From Rudaea sp. 3F27F6 (GTDB taxonomy: Bacteria; Pseudomonadota; Gammaproteobacteria; Xanthomonadales; Rhodanobacteraceae): a DNA stretch of 64,000 nt. The first letter of the stretch is position 1. Each line of letters starts with the position of its first letter. The stretch covers positions 310,001 through 374,000 of the forward strand of contig NZ_SCNG01000004.1 in NCBI RefSeq assembly GCF_005503555.1, given 5' to 3'. Both the position numbers and the translations under genes were made by a program. Under the pieces are notes generated by a model. It had not been told where the DNA came from. It worked only from the letters and a program-made list of their open reading frames with translations, and searched no databases. Below, one piece after another: positions 1 to 8,761 of this stretch.

Positions 1-90
1 GAGCGTGTTGGCGAGCGACTGCGCGGCGGTCGAACCGGCGCAGATCGGCGAAAGGTCGAGGAGCGAAAGCGGCACGCGTAGAGGTTCCAT
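1..90 (-). CDS. LLM-class flavin-dependent oxidoreductase, N-terminus only
   Basis: Thirty codons run from an ATG at 90 down to base 1 and stay open. The peptide begins MEPLRVPLSLLDLSPICAGS and continues TAAQSLANTL. The 'PLS-LDLSPI-GST' start is characteristic of bacterial luciferase-like (LLM) monooxygenases that use reduced flavin. The rest of the gene lies outside the window. It is transcribed in the same direction as soxR, with about 75 bases between its start and the soxR stop. The family call rests on this N-terminal signature alone; the substrate cannot be inferred. Confidence 0.8.
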   Translation of the reverse strand, partial: MEPLRVPLSLLDLSPICAGSTAAQSLANTL

Positions 91-166
91 CGCGACGACA
101 TGGCGCCGCCGCGGCGCCGATCAAGGGAGCCGGCGATGCAGTTTTCGTTTCGTGACTTGCGCCGCG

Positions 167-637
167 CTAGACCACCGGCGGATCGCCGAGCCAGCGCCGC
201 GCGCCGGGCCCGTTGCGCCCGGCCAGATCGTTCGGGTTGCTCAGCTTGCAGCGTTTCAGCGACAGGCAGCCGCAGCCGATGCACTGATCGAGACCGATGT
301 TGAGCAACTGCAGCTCGGCGATGCGCGCTTCGACGCGGCGCTTCCAGCCGCTCGACAGGCGCTGCCAGTCGCGGTCGGTCAGCGCACGGTCGTGCGGCAG
401 GGCCGCGAGCTGATCGATGATCTCGCCGAGGGTGTAGCCGATGCGCTGCGCGAACACGATGTAGGCGATGCGGCGCAGCACCGCGCGCGGATAGCGGCGC
501 TGCCCCGATGGCGCGCGTATCGAACCGATCAAACCGCGCGCTTCGTAGAAGCGCAGCGCCGTCGCGGCGACGCCGCTGCGTCGCGCGACCTCACCGATCG
601 CGAGCATCGATCCACCGGTGGAACGCTGCGTCTTCAC
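167..637 (-). CDS. soxR: SoxR, redox-sensing MerR-family regulator
   Basis: The protein has 156 residues. An N-terminal MerR winged helix-turn-helix (IGEVARRSGVAATALRFYEA) is followed by a dimerisation helix and a C-terminal cluster-binding loop CIGCGCLSLKRC, the Cys-x2-Cys-x-Cys-x5-Cys pattern that holds the [2Fe-2S] cluster of SoxR. SoxR senses redox-cycling compounds by cluster oxidation and activates promoters with over-long spacers. The GTG start at 637 has GGAG about 5 bases upstream; an internal ATG (11th codon) is an alternative. The gene is divergent from an RND efflux operon, with a SoxR-type palindrome between them, so direct control of that operon (and possibly of itself) is likely, as for SoxR-controlled mexGHI-opmD in Pseudomonas. 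Confidence 0.93.
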   Translation of the reverse strand: MKTQRSTGGSMLAIGEVARRSGVAATALRFYEARGLIGSIRAPSGQRRYPRAVLRRIAYIVFAQRIGYTLGEIIDQLAALPHDRALTDRDWQRLSSGWKRRVEARIAELQLLNIGLDQCIGCGCLSLKRCKLSNPNDLAGRNGPGARRWLGDPPVV

Positions 638-646
638 GCCATCTCC

Positions 647-677
647 TTGACTTAGAGTTAACTCTAACTTGCAGACT
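647..677 (+). promoter_or_regulatory. SoxR-type operator in a 19-bp promoter spacer
   Basis: A -35 like TTGACT (647-652) and a weak -10 like CAGACT (672-677) are separated by 19 bases, the long spacer typical of MerR-family-activated promoters. The spacer region carries a perfect 16-base palindrome, TTAGAGTTAACTCTAA (652-667), close to the dyad known from SoxR sites (centre GTTAAC). It lies 14 bases before the soxR start and 41 bases before the adaptor gene start, so it could control both directions. Confidence 0.8.
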
Positions 678-708
678 GCCGCCCCGCAAGCCGAACCGAG
701 GAAGCATC

Positions 709-1875
709 ATGTTGCACATTCAACGCATCATTGCGCGCGCATCGCTCGCCGCGATCGTCGCCGGCGCGGCGCTCGCCGCTGCGGGCTGCGGGCCCAGCAC
801 GGCGACCACGGCGCCGCCTGCGCCCGAGGTCGTGGTCGCGCCGGCGCAGGCGAAGCCGGTGCGCCAATGGGACGAATTCAACGGCCGCGTCGCCGCGACC
901 GATTCGGTCGAAGTGCGCGCGCGCGTCAGCGGCTACATCGAACGCGTTGCGTTCAAGGAAGGCGACGAGGTCAAAGCTGGCGATCTGCTGTTCGTGATCG
1001 ATCCGCGCCCGTACCGCGCCGCCTACGACAGCGCCGTGGCTCAGCTCGAACGCGCACGCGCCGCGGCACAGCTCGCCCAGGCGCAGGACCAGCGCGCGCA
1101 GGCGCTGATCGCGGCCAAGGCGATTTCGCGCGAAGAGTTCGAGACGCGCCGCGCCGGCCTGACCCAGGGCAACGCCGACGTGCGTGCGGCCGAGGCCGCG
1201 GTCGCGACGGCCAAGCTCAATCTCGGCTTCACCGAGTTGCGCGCGCCGATCGCCGGACGCGCGAGCCGCGCACTGCTGACCGTCGGCAATCTCGCCCAGG
1301 CCGACCAGACCGCGCTGACCAGTGTCGTCTCGCAAGATCCGATGTACGTCTATTTCGATGCCGACGAGCACAGCTATCTGCGCTACAAACAACTCGAACG
1401 CCGCGGCGAACGCAAGGACGGCGCGAGCCCGGTGCGCGTCGGCCTCGCCGACGAAGACGGGTTCCCGCGCGAAGGCAAACTCGATTTCCTCGACAACCAA
1501 GTCGATGCACGCACCGGCACGATCCGCGTGCGCGCCCTGCTCGCCAATGCCGACCGCACGCTCACCCCGGGGCTCTACGCCCGCGTGCGGCTCGGCGGCG
1601 GCGAAGCCGCGGCAGTATTGATCGACGACAAGGCCGTGCTGACCGACCAGGACCGCAAGTACGTCTACGTGCTTGGCGCCGAGAGCAAGGCACTGCGTCG
1701 CGACATCGTGCTCGGCCGCACGAACGACGGCCTGCGCGTGGTGCAGTCGGGTCTCGATGCGGGCGACAAAGTCGTCGTCGCCGGCATGCAGAAGATTTTC
1801 TACCCGGGCATGGTCGTACGCGCGAGCGAAGCCGGCGCGGTGGCGCCGCCCGTTGCCGCGAACGCGGCACGCTGA
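709..1875 (+). CDS. RND efflux periplasmic adaptor (membrane fusion protein)
   Basis: This is a periplasmic adaptor of 388 residues that joins the inner-membrane pump to the outer-membrane channel. The ATG at 709 is preceded by AGGAAG and gives a lipoprotein signal ending AAAGC, so residue 29 or so would be the lipidated Cys. Lipoyl (ARVSGYIERVAFKEGDEV), alpha-hairpin, beta-barrel (GLYARVRLGG) and membrane-proximal parts follow in normal AcrA/MexE/MexH order. The reading frame stays open upstream to 508, but that part overlaps the soxR promoter and lacks a signal peptide. It is the first gene of a five-gene operon behind the SoxR-type operator. The exported substrate is not inferable. Confidence 0.93.
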   Translation: MLHIQRIIARASLAAIVAGAALAAAGCGPSTATTAPPAPEVVVAPAQAKPVRQWDEFNGRVAATDSVEVRARVSGYIERVAFKEGDEVKAGDLLFVIDPRPYRAAYDSAVAQLERARAAAQLAQAQDQRAQALIAAKAISREEFETRRAGLTQGNADVRAAEAAVATAKLNLGFTELRAPIAGRASRALLTVGNLAQADQTALTSVVSQDPMYVYFDADEHSYLRYKQLERRGERKDGASPVRVGLADEDGFPREGKLDFLDNQVDARTGTIRVRALLANADRTLTPGLYARVRLGGGEAAAVLIDDKAVLTDQDRKYVYVLGAESKALRRDIVLGRTNDGLRVVQSGLDAGDKVVVAGMQKIFYPGMVVRASEAGAVAPPVAANAAR

Positions 1876-1887
1876 GGAGACAGACAC

Positions 1888-4800
1888 ATGGATTTCTCCA
1901 AATTCTTTATCGACCGGCCGATCTTCGCGATCGTGCTGTCGATCATCCTGTTCGCTATCGGCCTCATCGCGATTCCGCTGATGCCTTCGGGCGAGTATCC
2001 CGAAGTGGTGCCGCCGAGCACAGTCGTGCGTGCGACCTATCCGGGCGCGAATCCGAAGGAGATCGCCGAGACCGTGGCGCAGCCGCTCGAAGAAGCGATC
2101 ACCGGCGTCGAAGGCATCATGTACATGAAATCGGTCGCCGGCTCCGACGGCAGCCTGCAAATCGTCGTCACCTTCAAACCCGAGGTCGACGCGGACACGG
2201 CCGCCGTGCGCGTGCAGAACCGCGTCAGCCAGGCGCTGTCGCGTCTGCCGCAGGCTGTGCGCGACTACGGCGTGACTACGCAGAAGCAGTCGCCGACGCC
2301 GCTGATGTACGGCGGCCTGTATTCGCCCGACGACAGCCGCGACGCACTCTATCTGCGCAACTACCTGCTGCTGCACGTCAAGGACGAACTCTCGCGCCTG
2401 CCCGGCATCGGCGACGTGCAGCTCTACGGCGCGGGCGACTACGCCATGCGCATCTGGCTCGATCCGGACAAGCTCGCGGCGCGCGGCCTCAGCGCGGGCG
2501 AGGCGATCGCTGCGGTGCGCGAGCAGAACGTGCAGGTCTCCGCCGGCCAGCTCGGCGCGGAGCCGTCGCCGAAGGACACCGACTTTCTCGTCTCGATCAA
2601 TGTGCGCGGCCGCCTTGCGAGCACGGCGGAATTCTCCGACATCGTGCTCAAGAACGGTGCCGACGGCCAGGTCGTGCGCCTCGCCGACGTAGCGCGTGTC
2701 GAACTCGGCTCGGGCGACTACACGCTGCGCTCGTACGACGGCAAGCACAATATGGCCGGACTCGGCATCTTCCTCTCGCCAGGCGCCAATGCGCTTGCCG
2801 TCGCCGACGCGGTCTACGCGAAGATGGACGAACTCGGCAAACACTTTCCGCCCGGCGTCGCCTATCACGCGGTCTGGGACCCGACCGTGTTCGTGCGCGA
2901 TTCGATCCGCGCGGTGCAACACACGCTGATCGAAGCCGTCATCCTCGTCGTGCTCGTGGTGATCCTGTTTCTGCAGACCTGGCGTGCTTCGATCATTCCG
3001 CTCGTCGCCGTGCCAGTCTCGGTCGTCGGCACATTCGCCTGGCTCTACCTGCTCGGCTATTCGATCAATACGCTGACCCTGTTCGGCCTGGTCCTCGCGA
3101 TCGGCATCGTCGTTGACGACGCGATCGTCGTCGTCGAAAACGTCGAGCGCAATATCGCCGAAGGGCGCACGCCGCTCGCCGCCGCGCACCAGGCGATGCG
3201 CGAGGTGTCGGGCCCGATCGTCGCGATCGCGCTCGTGCTCTGCGCGGTGTTCGTGCCGATGGCGTTTCTGTCGGGCGTCACCGGCCAGTTCTACAAGCAG
3301 TTCGCGGTGACCATCGCGATCTCGACGGTGATCTCGGCGATCAATTCGCTGACCTTGTCGCCGGCGCTCGCAGCCAAACTGCTGACTGCGCACGGTGCGC
3401 CGAAGGATGCGTTGGCGCGCGCGATCGAGCGCATGTTCGGCTGGCTGTTCGGCCCGTTCAACCGCTTCTTCGAGCGCAGCTCCGGCAATTATCACGGCGC
3501 GGTCGCGCGCGTGCTGCGCCGGCGCGGCACGGTGTTCGCGGTCTACGCGGGCCTGCTCGCCGCGACCGCGCTGCTGTTCCACGCCGTGCCGGGCGGCTTT
3601 ATTCCGACTCAGGACAAGCTCTACCTGTTCGCCGGCGCGAAACTGCCCGAGGGTGCCTCGCTCGCGCGCACGGATGCGGTCACGCGGCAGATGATCGACA
3701 TCGCACTCGCCGATCCCGACGTGGCGATGATTCCCGCGTTCGCCGGCTTCAATGCGCTGCAACTGGTCAATACGCCGAACATCGAGAACTCCTACGTCAT
3801 CCTCAAACCGTTCCACGAACGCAAGCGCAGCGCGAACCAGATCGTCGCCGACCTCAACGCCAAATTCTCCGCGGGTATCCAGGGCGCGTTTCCGTACGCG
3901 CTGCTGCCGCCGCCGATCCAAGGACTCGGCAACGGCTCAGGTTATTCGCTCTATCTGGAAGACCGTGCCGGTCTCGGCTACGGCGCGCTGCAGAATGCGA
4001 TCACCGCATTCCAGGGCGCCGTTGCGCAGACGCCGGGCATGACTTTCCCGGTCAGTTCTTACCAAGCCAATATCCCGCAGCTCGAGGTCAAGGTCGATCG
4101 CATCAAGGCCAAGGCGCAGGGTGTCGCCCTGACCGATCTGTTCGACACGCTGCAGACCTATCTCGGCTCGGTCTACGTCAACGATTTCAACTTGTTCGGC
4201 CGCGTCTACCGCGTCATGGCGCAAGCCGACAGCGCGCACCGCCAGAGCCCCGAGGACATCGGCAAACTGCGCGTGCGCAACGAGCGCGGCGAGATGGTGC
4301 CGGTGGCGGCAATGACGACGATCGCGCAGGCTTACGGCCCCGATCCGGTCGTACGCTACAACGGTTTTCCGGCCGCCGACCTGATCGGCGATTCCGATCC
4401 GCGCATGCTGTCTTCCGCGCAGGTCATCGCCAAGCTGCAGGAGATCGCGGCCAAGGTGTTGCCCACCGGCATCACTCTGGAATGGACCGACCTGAGCTAT
4501 CAGCAGGTCACGCAGAGCCATGCCGCCGCGGTGGTGTTCCCGCTCGCGGTGATGCTGGTCTTCCTCGTTCTCGCCGCGCTGTATGAAAGCTGGATCCTGC
4601 CGCTCGCGGTGATCCTCATCGTGCCGGTGTGCATGTGCGCGGCGCTGTTCGGCGTGTGGCTCTCGGGCGGCGACAACAACGTGTTCGTCCAGGTCGGCCT
4701 CGTCGTGCTGATGGGCCTGGCGTGCAAGAACGCGATCCTCATCGTCGAGTTCGCACGCGAGCTGGAGATGCGCGGCGTCGGCATCGTCGAAGCCGCGCTC

Positions 4801-5088
4801 GAAGCCTGCCGCCTGCGCCTGCGCCCGATCGTGATGACCTCGGTCGCCTTCATCGCCGGCGCGGTGCCTTTGCTGCTCGGTCACGGCGCCGGCAGCGAGG
4901 TGCGCTTCGCCACCGGCATCACCGTGTTCGCCGGCATGCTCGGCGTGACCCTGTTCGGCCTGTTCCTGACCCCGGTGTTCTACGTCGCCCTACGCAAGCT
5001 CGGCGGCAGCGATGCCGCGTGGAAGCACGCACATGACGCGGAGCACGGCCCATTGTTGATCGCTCACGAGGGCCAGCTCCATGCTTAA
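1888..5088 (+). CDS. RND multidrug efflux pump, HAE1 family inner-membrane subunit
   Basis: The protein has 1066 residues, full length for AcrB/MexF-type proton-driven pumps. The start MDFSKFFIDRPIFAIVLSII is typical. The TM4 proton-relay aspartates are present (LAIGIVVDDAIVVVEN), as is the TM10 lysine (LACKNAILIVEFARE) and the later RLRPIVMTS segment. Twelve membrane helices and two large periplasmic loops are apparent. It starts 12 bases after the adaptor gene and overlaps the channel gene by 8 bases. It probably exports redox-cycling or toxic small molecules under SoxR control; that substrate class is inferred from regulation only. Confidence 0.95.
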   Translation: MDFSKFFIDRPIFAIVLSIILFAIGLIAIPLMPSGEYPEVVPPSTVVRATYPGANPKEIAETVAQPLEEAITGVEGIMYMKSVAGSDGSLQIVVTFKPEVDADTAAVRVQNRVSQALSRLPQAVRDYGVTTQKQSPTPLMYGGLYSPDDSRDALYLRNYLLLHVKDELSRLPGIGDVQLYGAGDYAMRIWLDPDKLAARGLSAGEAIAAVREQNVQVSAGQLGAEPSPKDTDFLVSINVRGRLASTAEFSDIVLKNGADGQVVRLADVARVELGSGDYTLRSYDGKHNMAGLGIFLSPGANALAVADAVYAKMDELGKHFPPGVAYHAVWDPTVFVRDSIRAVQHTLIEAVILVVLVVILFLQTWRASIIPLVAVPVSVVGTFAWLYLLGYSINTLTLFGLVLAIGIVVDDAIVVVENVERNIAEGRTPLAAAHQAMREVSGPIVAIALVLCAVFVPMAFLSGVTGQFYKQFAVTIAISTVISAINSLTLSPALAAKLLTAHGAPKDALARAIERMFGWLFGPFNRFFERSSGNYHGAVARVLRRRGTVFAVYAGLLAATALLFHAVPGGFIPTQDKLYLFAGAKLPEGASLARTDAVTRQMIDIALADPDVAMIPAFAGFNALQLVNTPNIENSYVILKPFHERKRSANQIVADLNAKFSAGIQGAFPYALLPPPIQGLGNGSGYSLYLEDRAGLGYGALQNAITAFQGAVAQTPGMTFPVSSYQANIPQLEVKVDRIKAKAQGVALTDLFDTLQTYLGSVYVNDFNLFGRVYRVMAQADSAHRQSPEDIGKLRVRNERGEMVPVAAMTTIAQAYGPDPVVRYNGFPAADLIGDSDPRMLSSAQVIAKLQEIAAKVLPTGITLEWTDLSYQQVTQSHAAAVVFPLAVMLVFLVLAALYESWILPLAVILIVPVCMCAALFGVWLSGGDNNVFVQVGLVVLMGLACKNAILIVEFARELEMRGVGIVEAALEACRLRLRPIVMTSVAFIAGAVPLLLGHGAGSEVRFATGITVFAGMLGVTLFGLFLTPVFYVALRKLGGSDAAWKHAHDAEHGPLLIAHEGQLHA

Positions 5089-6547
5089 GTCGACGCTGTC
5101 CGTCTTCATCGTTTCGAGTCTGGTCCTCGCCGGCTGCGCCGTCGGCCCCGACTATCGTCGCCCCGATGCGCCGGCGCCCGTGCAGTACGCACGCAAGGAT
5201 GCCGTGCCTGCGGGCGACGTCGCCGCGCCAGCCGCAGGCGATGCGCAGTTCTGGCAAGCGTTCGGCGACGCGCAGCTCAGCGCGCTGATCGATGCGGCGC
5301 TTACCGCGAACAACGATCTGCGCGGCGCACTCGCCCGCTACGACGGCGCCAACGCGCTGCTGCGCGAAGCCAAGTTCGACGCGCTGCCGACGATCACCGC
5401 GAGCGCGCAGGGCGGCCATCAGCAACTGAGCCGGGATCAGGCTCTCGGTGGGCCGCGCAGCGCGCGCAGCTACAGCGCCGGCATCAATGCGAGCTGGGAA
5501 CTCGACCTGTTCGGCCGCGTGCGCCGCGAGATCGAAGCGCAGCGCGCCGAGACCCAGGCGAGCGCGGCCGATCTCGCCGCGATGCAGGTCGCGATCGCCG
5601 GCCAGGTCGCGAGCACCTACGCGCAGTTGCGCGGGCTGCAGGAGCGCCTGCGCGTCGCACGCGACAATGCCGCCAATCAGCGCGAAACCTTGAGTCTCGT
5701 CGAAGCACGCTATGGTGCCGGCCGCGATACCGAGTTCGATCTCGCTCGCGCACGCGCGCAGTTCGAAACCACGTCTTCGCGCGTGCCCGCACTCGAAGCG
5801 CAAATCGCCATCGCCGAGCATCGGCTCGCCGTATTGAGCGGCCGCGCACCGGAAGCCTTGATCGCCGAACTCGATCCGCCGCAGCGCCTGCCCGCGTTGC
5901 CGCAGCCGATCGACCCGGGCACGCCGGGCGAGCTGCTGCGCCGCCGCCCCGACATCGCCGCGGCCGAAGCACGTCTGCATGCGGCGGCCGCGCGCGTCGG
6001 CGTCGCCACGGCCGATCTGTTCCCGCGCCTGTCGTTCAGCGGCTTGCTCGGCACGCAGGCGTTTCATCACGACGCCTTGTTCAAGAGCGGCAGCGAGACG
6101 GCCTCGGGTTTTCTCGGCATCGACTGGTCGTTTCTCGACGTCGGCCGCGTGCGCGCGCGCATTGCCGCGAGCCGCGCCGACGCGGCGGCCCTGCTCACGC
6201 AGTACCAGCAGACCGTGCTGCTCGCGCTCGAAGACACCGAGAACGCGCTGATCCTCGATGCACGCACGCGCCGCGAGGACGCACAGCTCGAACGCGCCGC
6301 GCACGACAGCGCCGACGCGGCAAGGCTCGCGCGCGTGCGCTACCAGGCCGGCGTGATCGATCTCTACGAAGTGCTCGACGCCGAACGCAGCCTGCTCGCC
6401 GCGCAGGATGCATTCGCCGACAGCCACACGCGCAGCGCGACCGCGACGGTCGCGCTGTACCGAGCGCTCGCCGGAGGCTGGCCGCAGCGCATGCCGGTTG
6501 CACTGTCCGCGGCGACGTCCGCGGCGGAGGCGAGCCGGCATGACTGA
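5081..6547 (+). CDS. Outer-membrane efflux channel lipoprotein (NodT/OprM family)
   Basis: This is a TolC-type channel of 488 residues. The signal MLKSTLSVFIVSSLVLAGC has an LAGC lipobox, so it should be lipidated. The usual family landmarks are present: VGPDYRRP after the Cys, a 'FWQAFGD-QL--LI--AL--N-DL' segment, 'SWELDLFGRVRREIEA', and 'ELLRRRPDIAAAEARL' opening the second half of the tandem repeat. The ATG overlaps the RND stop by 8 bases (translational coupling). Its end overlaps the MFS gene start. Confidence 0.94.
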   Translation: MLKSTLSVFIVSSLVLAGCAVGPDYRRPDAPAPVQYARKDAVPAGDVAAPAAGDAQFWQAFGDAQLSALIDAALTANNDLRGALARYDGANALLREAKFDALPTITASAQGGHQQLSRDQALGGPRSARSYSAGINASWELDLFGRVRREIEAQRAETQASAADLAAMQVAIAGQVASTYAQLRGLQERLRVARDNAANQRETLSLVEARYGAGRDTEFDLARARAQFETTSSRVPALEAQIAIAEHRLAVLSGRAPEALIAELDPPQRLPALPQPIDPGTPGELLRRRPDIAAAEARLHAAAARVGVATADLFPRLSFSGLLGTQAFHHDALFKSGSETASGFLGIDWSFLDVGRVRARIAASRADAAALLTQYQQTVLLALEDTENALILDARTRREDAQLERAAHDSADAARLARVRYQAGVIDLYEVLDAERSLLAAQDAFADSHTRSATATVALYRALAGGWPQRMPVALSAATSAAEASRHD

Positions 6548-7754
6548 GCCCGCTGCCATACGCTCGTCGCCCAAAACTGTCGCGGCGACACCGTGGAGCG
6601 CGATCGTCGGCGTCATCTTCGCCGGCATCGTCGCGGCGCTGCATGTCGGCAAGGCGCCGATCGCACTCGCACAGATGCAGGTCGAATTCGCGCGCTCGTT
6701 GGCAGGGCTCAGTTGGGTGATGGCCGTGTTTCCACTGGTCGGCGTCGTGGGCGGCATCGCCTCCGGCGTACTCGTGCAACGCTGGGGCGACCGGCGCATG
6801 CTCGCGGCGGGCTTGCTCGTGCTCGCCGGCGCAAGCGCCGCGGGTGCGCTCGCATCGAGCTATGCCGGTTTGATCGCGAGCCGCGTCGTCGAGGGCCTCG
6901 GCTTTCTGATCGTGGTGGTCGCCGCGCCCGCGCTGCTGCATCGATTGACGCCCGCGCGGCAGCACGGTCTCGTGTTCGGCCTGTGGAGCGTGTTCATGGC
7001 CAGCGGCATGGCGCTGTCGATGCTGTGCGGACCGTGGCTCGGCGGATGGCGCCGGCTATGGGCCGTCGATGCGGGCCTCGCGCTGCTGATGGCCGCGCTC
7101 GTTTGCGCGCTGCCTGCCGCGCCGCGGTCCGATGCGACGCAGGCCGACGGCCTGCGCCAAGGCATCACGCAGACCTTGCGCGCGCGCGGTCCGCTGATCC
7201 TCGCGCTCGCTTTCGCGGCCTATGCGCTGCAGTTTTTTGCCGTGCTGAGTTTCCTGCCGGTATTCCTGATGCAGCGCATGGGCATGAACCAGGATGCGGC
7301 CGGCACGCTGAGCGCGGCCGTGGTCGCGGCGAATATTCTCGGCAACGTCGGTGCGGGCGCCCTGCTCGCACGCGGCATGCCGCCGGCACGGCTGATGATC
7401 CTGAGCAGCGTCGCGACGGGACTCGCCGGCGTCGGCCTGTTTCTGCCGGCGCTACCAGCGCCATTCACCGTGCTGCTCGGCTTTGTTTTTTCCGCTACCG
7501 GCGGCCTGCTGCCGCCGACCCTGCTCGCCTGCGCACCGCGTGCGGTGCCGCGTCCGGCATTGGCGCCGCTGAGTCTCGGCTTGGTGATGCAGGGCAATTA
7601 TCTCGGCCAAGTGCTCGGGCCGCTCGTGGTCGGCGCCATCGTCGGCAGCGCCGGCTGGGCAGCCGCGGCCGTTCCGGTCGCATTGGCCGCCGCGTTCGGT
7701 ATCGCGCTCGGCCTGCTCTACGGATTCGCTGCTCAAAGAGAACGACATGCCTGA
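6540..7754 (+). CDS. MFS transporter, CynX/NimT-like
   Basis: This is a major facilitator of 404 residues with about 12 hydrophobic helices. The start ATG at 6540 overlaps the stop of the channel gene. The loop between helices 2 and 3 carries a VQRWGDRRMLAAG motif similar to the MFS signature (G-x3-D-R-x-G-R-R), and a second MFS-like boundary appears after the central loop near residue 200. It lies fourth in the SoxR-linked operon and overlaps the next gene by 8 bases. It could move the same compound as the RND pump across the inner membrane, or import its precursor. Direction and substrate are unknown. Confidence 0.85.
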   Translation: MTEPAAIRSSPKTVAATPWSAIVGVIFAGIVAALHVGKAPIALAQMQVEFARSLAGLSWVMAVFPLVGVVGGIASGVLVQRWGDRRMLAAGLLVLAGASAAGALASSYAGLIASRVVEGLGFLIVVVAAPALLHRLTPARQHGLVFGLWSVFMASGMALSMLCGPWLGGWRRLWAVDAGLALLMAALVCALPAAPRSDATQADGLRQGITQTLRARGPLILALAFAAYALQFFAVLSFLPVFLMQRMGMNQDAAGTLSAAVVAANILGNVGAGALLARGMPPARLMILSSVATGLAGVGLFLPALPAPFTVLLGFVFSATGGLLPPTLLACAPRAVPRPALAPLSLGLVMQGNYLGQVLGPLVVGAIVGSAGWAAAAVPVALAAAFGIALGLLYGFAAQRERHA

Positions 7755-8706
7755 TTCGATCCGACGCGTCGACGTACACGCGCACGCCTGGAGCGTGGAC
7801 TATCTCGATCGCCTCGCCGCCGCCGGCTTCGCCACCACGAGCGCGCACCGCGGCCTCGGCGCGGAGCCGACGCATGCACAACTGCAGGTGCGCTTCGCCC
7901 AGATGGACGCGGCGGGCATCCGCACGCAGGTGCTTTCGGCCACGCCCGCGTCGCCGCATTTCGAGCGCCGCGAGAACGCAGTGAAGCTGGCCCGCCGCAT
8001 CAACGACGAATACACCGCGCTCGTGCAGCGCCATCCCGAACGTTTCCGCGCGTTCGCTTCGCTGCCGCTGCCGCATGTGGACGCGGCGCTCGACGAGCTG
8101 GATTGGGCGCTCGCCCAGGACGGCATGCTCGGCGTGGCGATCACCACGTCGGTTCTCGGCCGTTCCATCGCCGATCCGATGTTCGAGCCGATCTACGCCG
8201 AACTGGACCGGCGCGGCAGCGTGCTCTACGTACATCCGGCCGGCTGCGGCGCGGAGTCGCCGCTGATCCAAAATCATCGCCTGACCTGGGCGCTCGGCGC
8301 GCCGGTCGAGGACACGGTAGCGGTCATGCACCTTTTGATCGCGCAGATTCCACAGCGCTATCCGCGCATGAAGATCATCGCGAGCCATCTCGGCGGCGCT
8401 CTGCCGATGCTGCTGCCGCGGCTCGATCACGCCGGCAGCTACGAAACGCCGGAAGTGCCCGAGCCGCCGAGCCGGGCGGCCAAGCGGTTGTGGTACGACA
8501 CGGTCGGCCACGATCATGTGCCGGCGCTGCGCGCAGCGGTCGAAAGCCTCGGTGCGGATCGCTTACTGCTCGGCACGGATTTTCCGCATCAGAGCGGCGA
8601 ACTGTTTCAGGCCGCGGTCGGCTATGTCGAGCGCGCCGGCTTGTCTGCCGACGACACCGCGGCGATCCTCGACCGCAATGCGGCCCGGCTGCTCGGGCTC
8701 GACTGA
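7747..8706 (+). CDS. Amidohydrolase-2 family metal-dependent hydrolase/decarboxylase
   Basis: The protein has 319 residues of the amidohydrolase 2 family (ACMSD / gamma-resorcylate decarboxylase relatives). The N-terminal metal motif His-x-His is in RRVDVHAHAW. Further landmarks are YVHPAG (third His), ASHLGGALP (fourth His) and LLGTDFPH (metal Asp). Members decarboxylate or hydrolyse aromatic or carboxylic compounds in the cytosol. As the last gene of an efflux operon with 8-base overlap to the MFS gene, it may modify the same toxic compound that the pumps remove. That link is inference from context. Confidence 0.88.
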   Translation: MPDSIRRVDVHAHAWSVDYLDRLAAAGFATTSAHRGLGAEPTHAQLQVRFAQMDAAGIRTQVLSATPASPHFERRENAVKLARRINDEYTALVQRHPERFRAFASLPLPHVDAALDELDWALAQDGMLGVAITTSVLGRSIADPMFEPIYAELDRRGSVLYVHPAGCGAESPLIQNHRLTWALGAPVEDTVAVMHLLIAQIPQRYPRMKIIASHLGGALPMLLPRLDHAGSYETPEVPEPPSRAAKRLWYDTVGHDHVPALRAAVESLGADRLLLGTDFPHQSGELFQAAVGYVERAGLSADDTAAILDRNAARLLGLD

Positions 8707-8721
8707 TGCCTATTCGTCGTT

Positions 8722-8751
8722 CGACGTCGCGGCTCGATGCCCGCGACGTCG
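8722..8751. terminator. Hairpin between convergent operons
   Basis: An 11-base perfect stem (CGACGTCGCGG at 8722-8732, its complement at 8741-8751) with an 8-base loop fills the 55-base gap between the convergent amidohydrolase and channel genes. There is no U-tract on either side, so it is a terminator-like hairpin rather than a canonical intrinsic terminator. Confidence 0.5.
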
Positions 8752-8761
8752 CGGCGATGAC

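Noticed and set aside
508-708. N-terminal extension of the first adaptor protein
   Set aside because: It overlaps soxR and its operator and would bury the lipoprotein signal. The ATG at 709 has a ribosome site and a proper signal peptide.
664-3921. A 1085-codon open frame on the minus strand across the adaptor and RND genes
   Set aside because: It is antisense to two clear efflux genes. The composition (Arg/His/Asp-rich, no domains) is typical of a GC-driven shadow frame.
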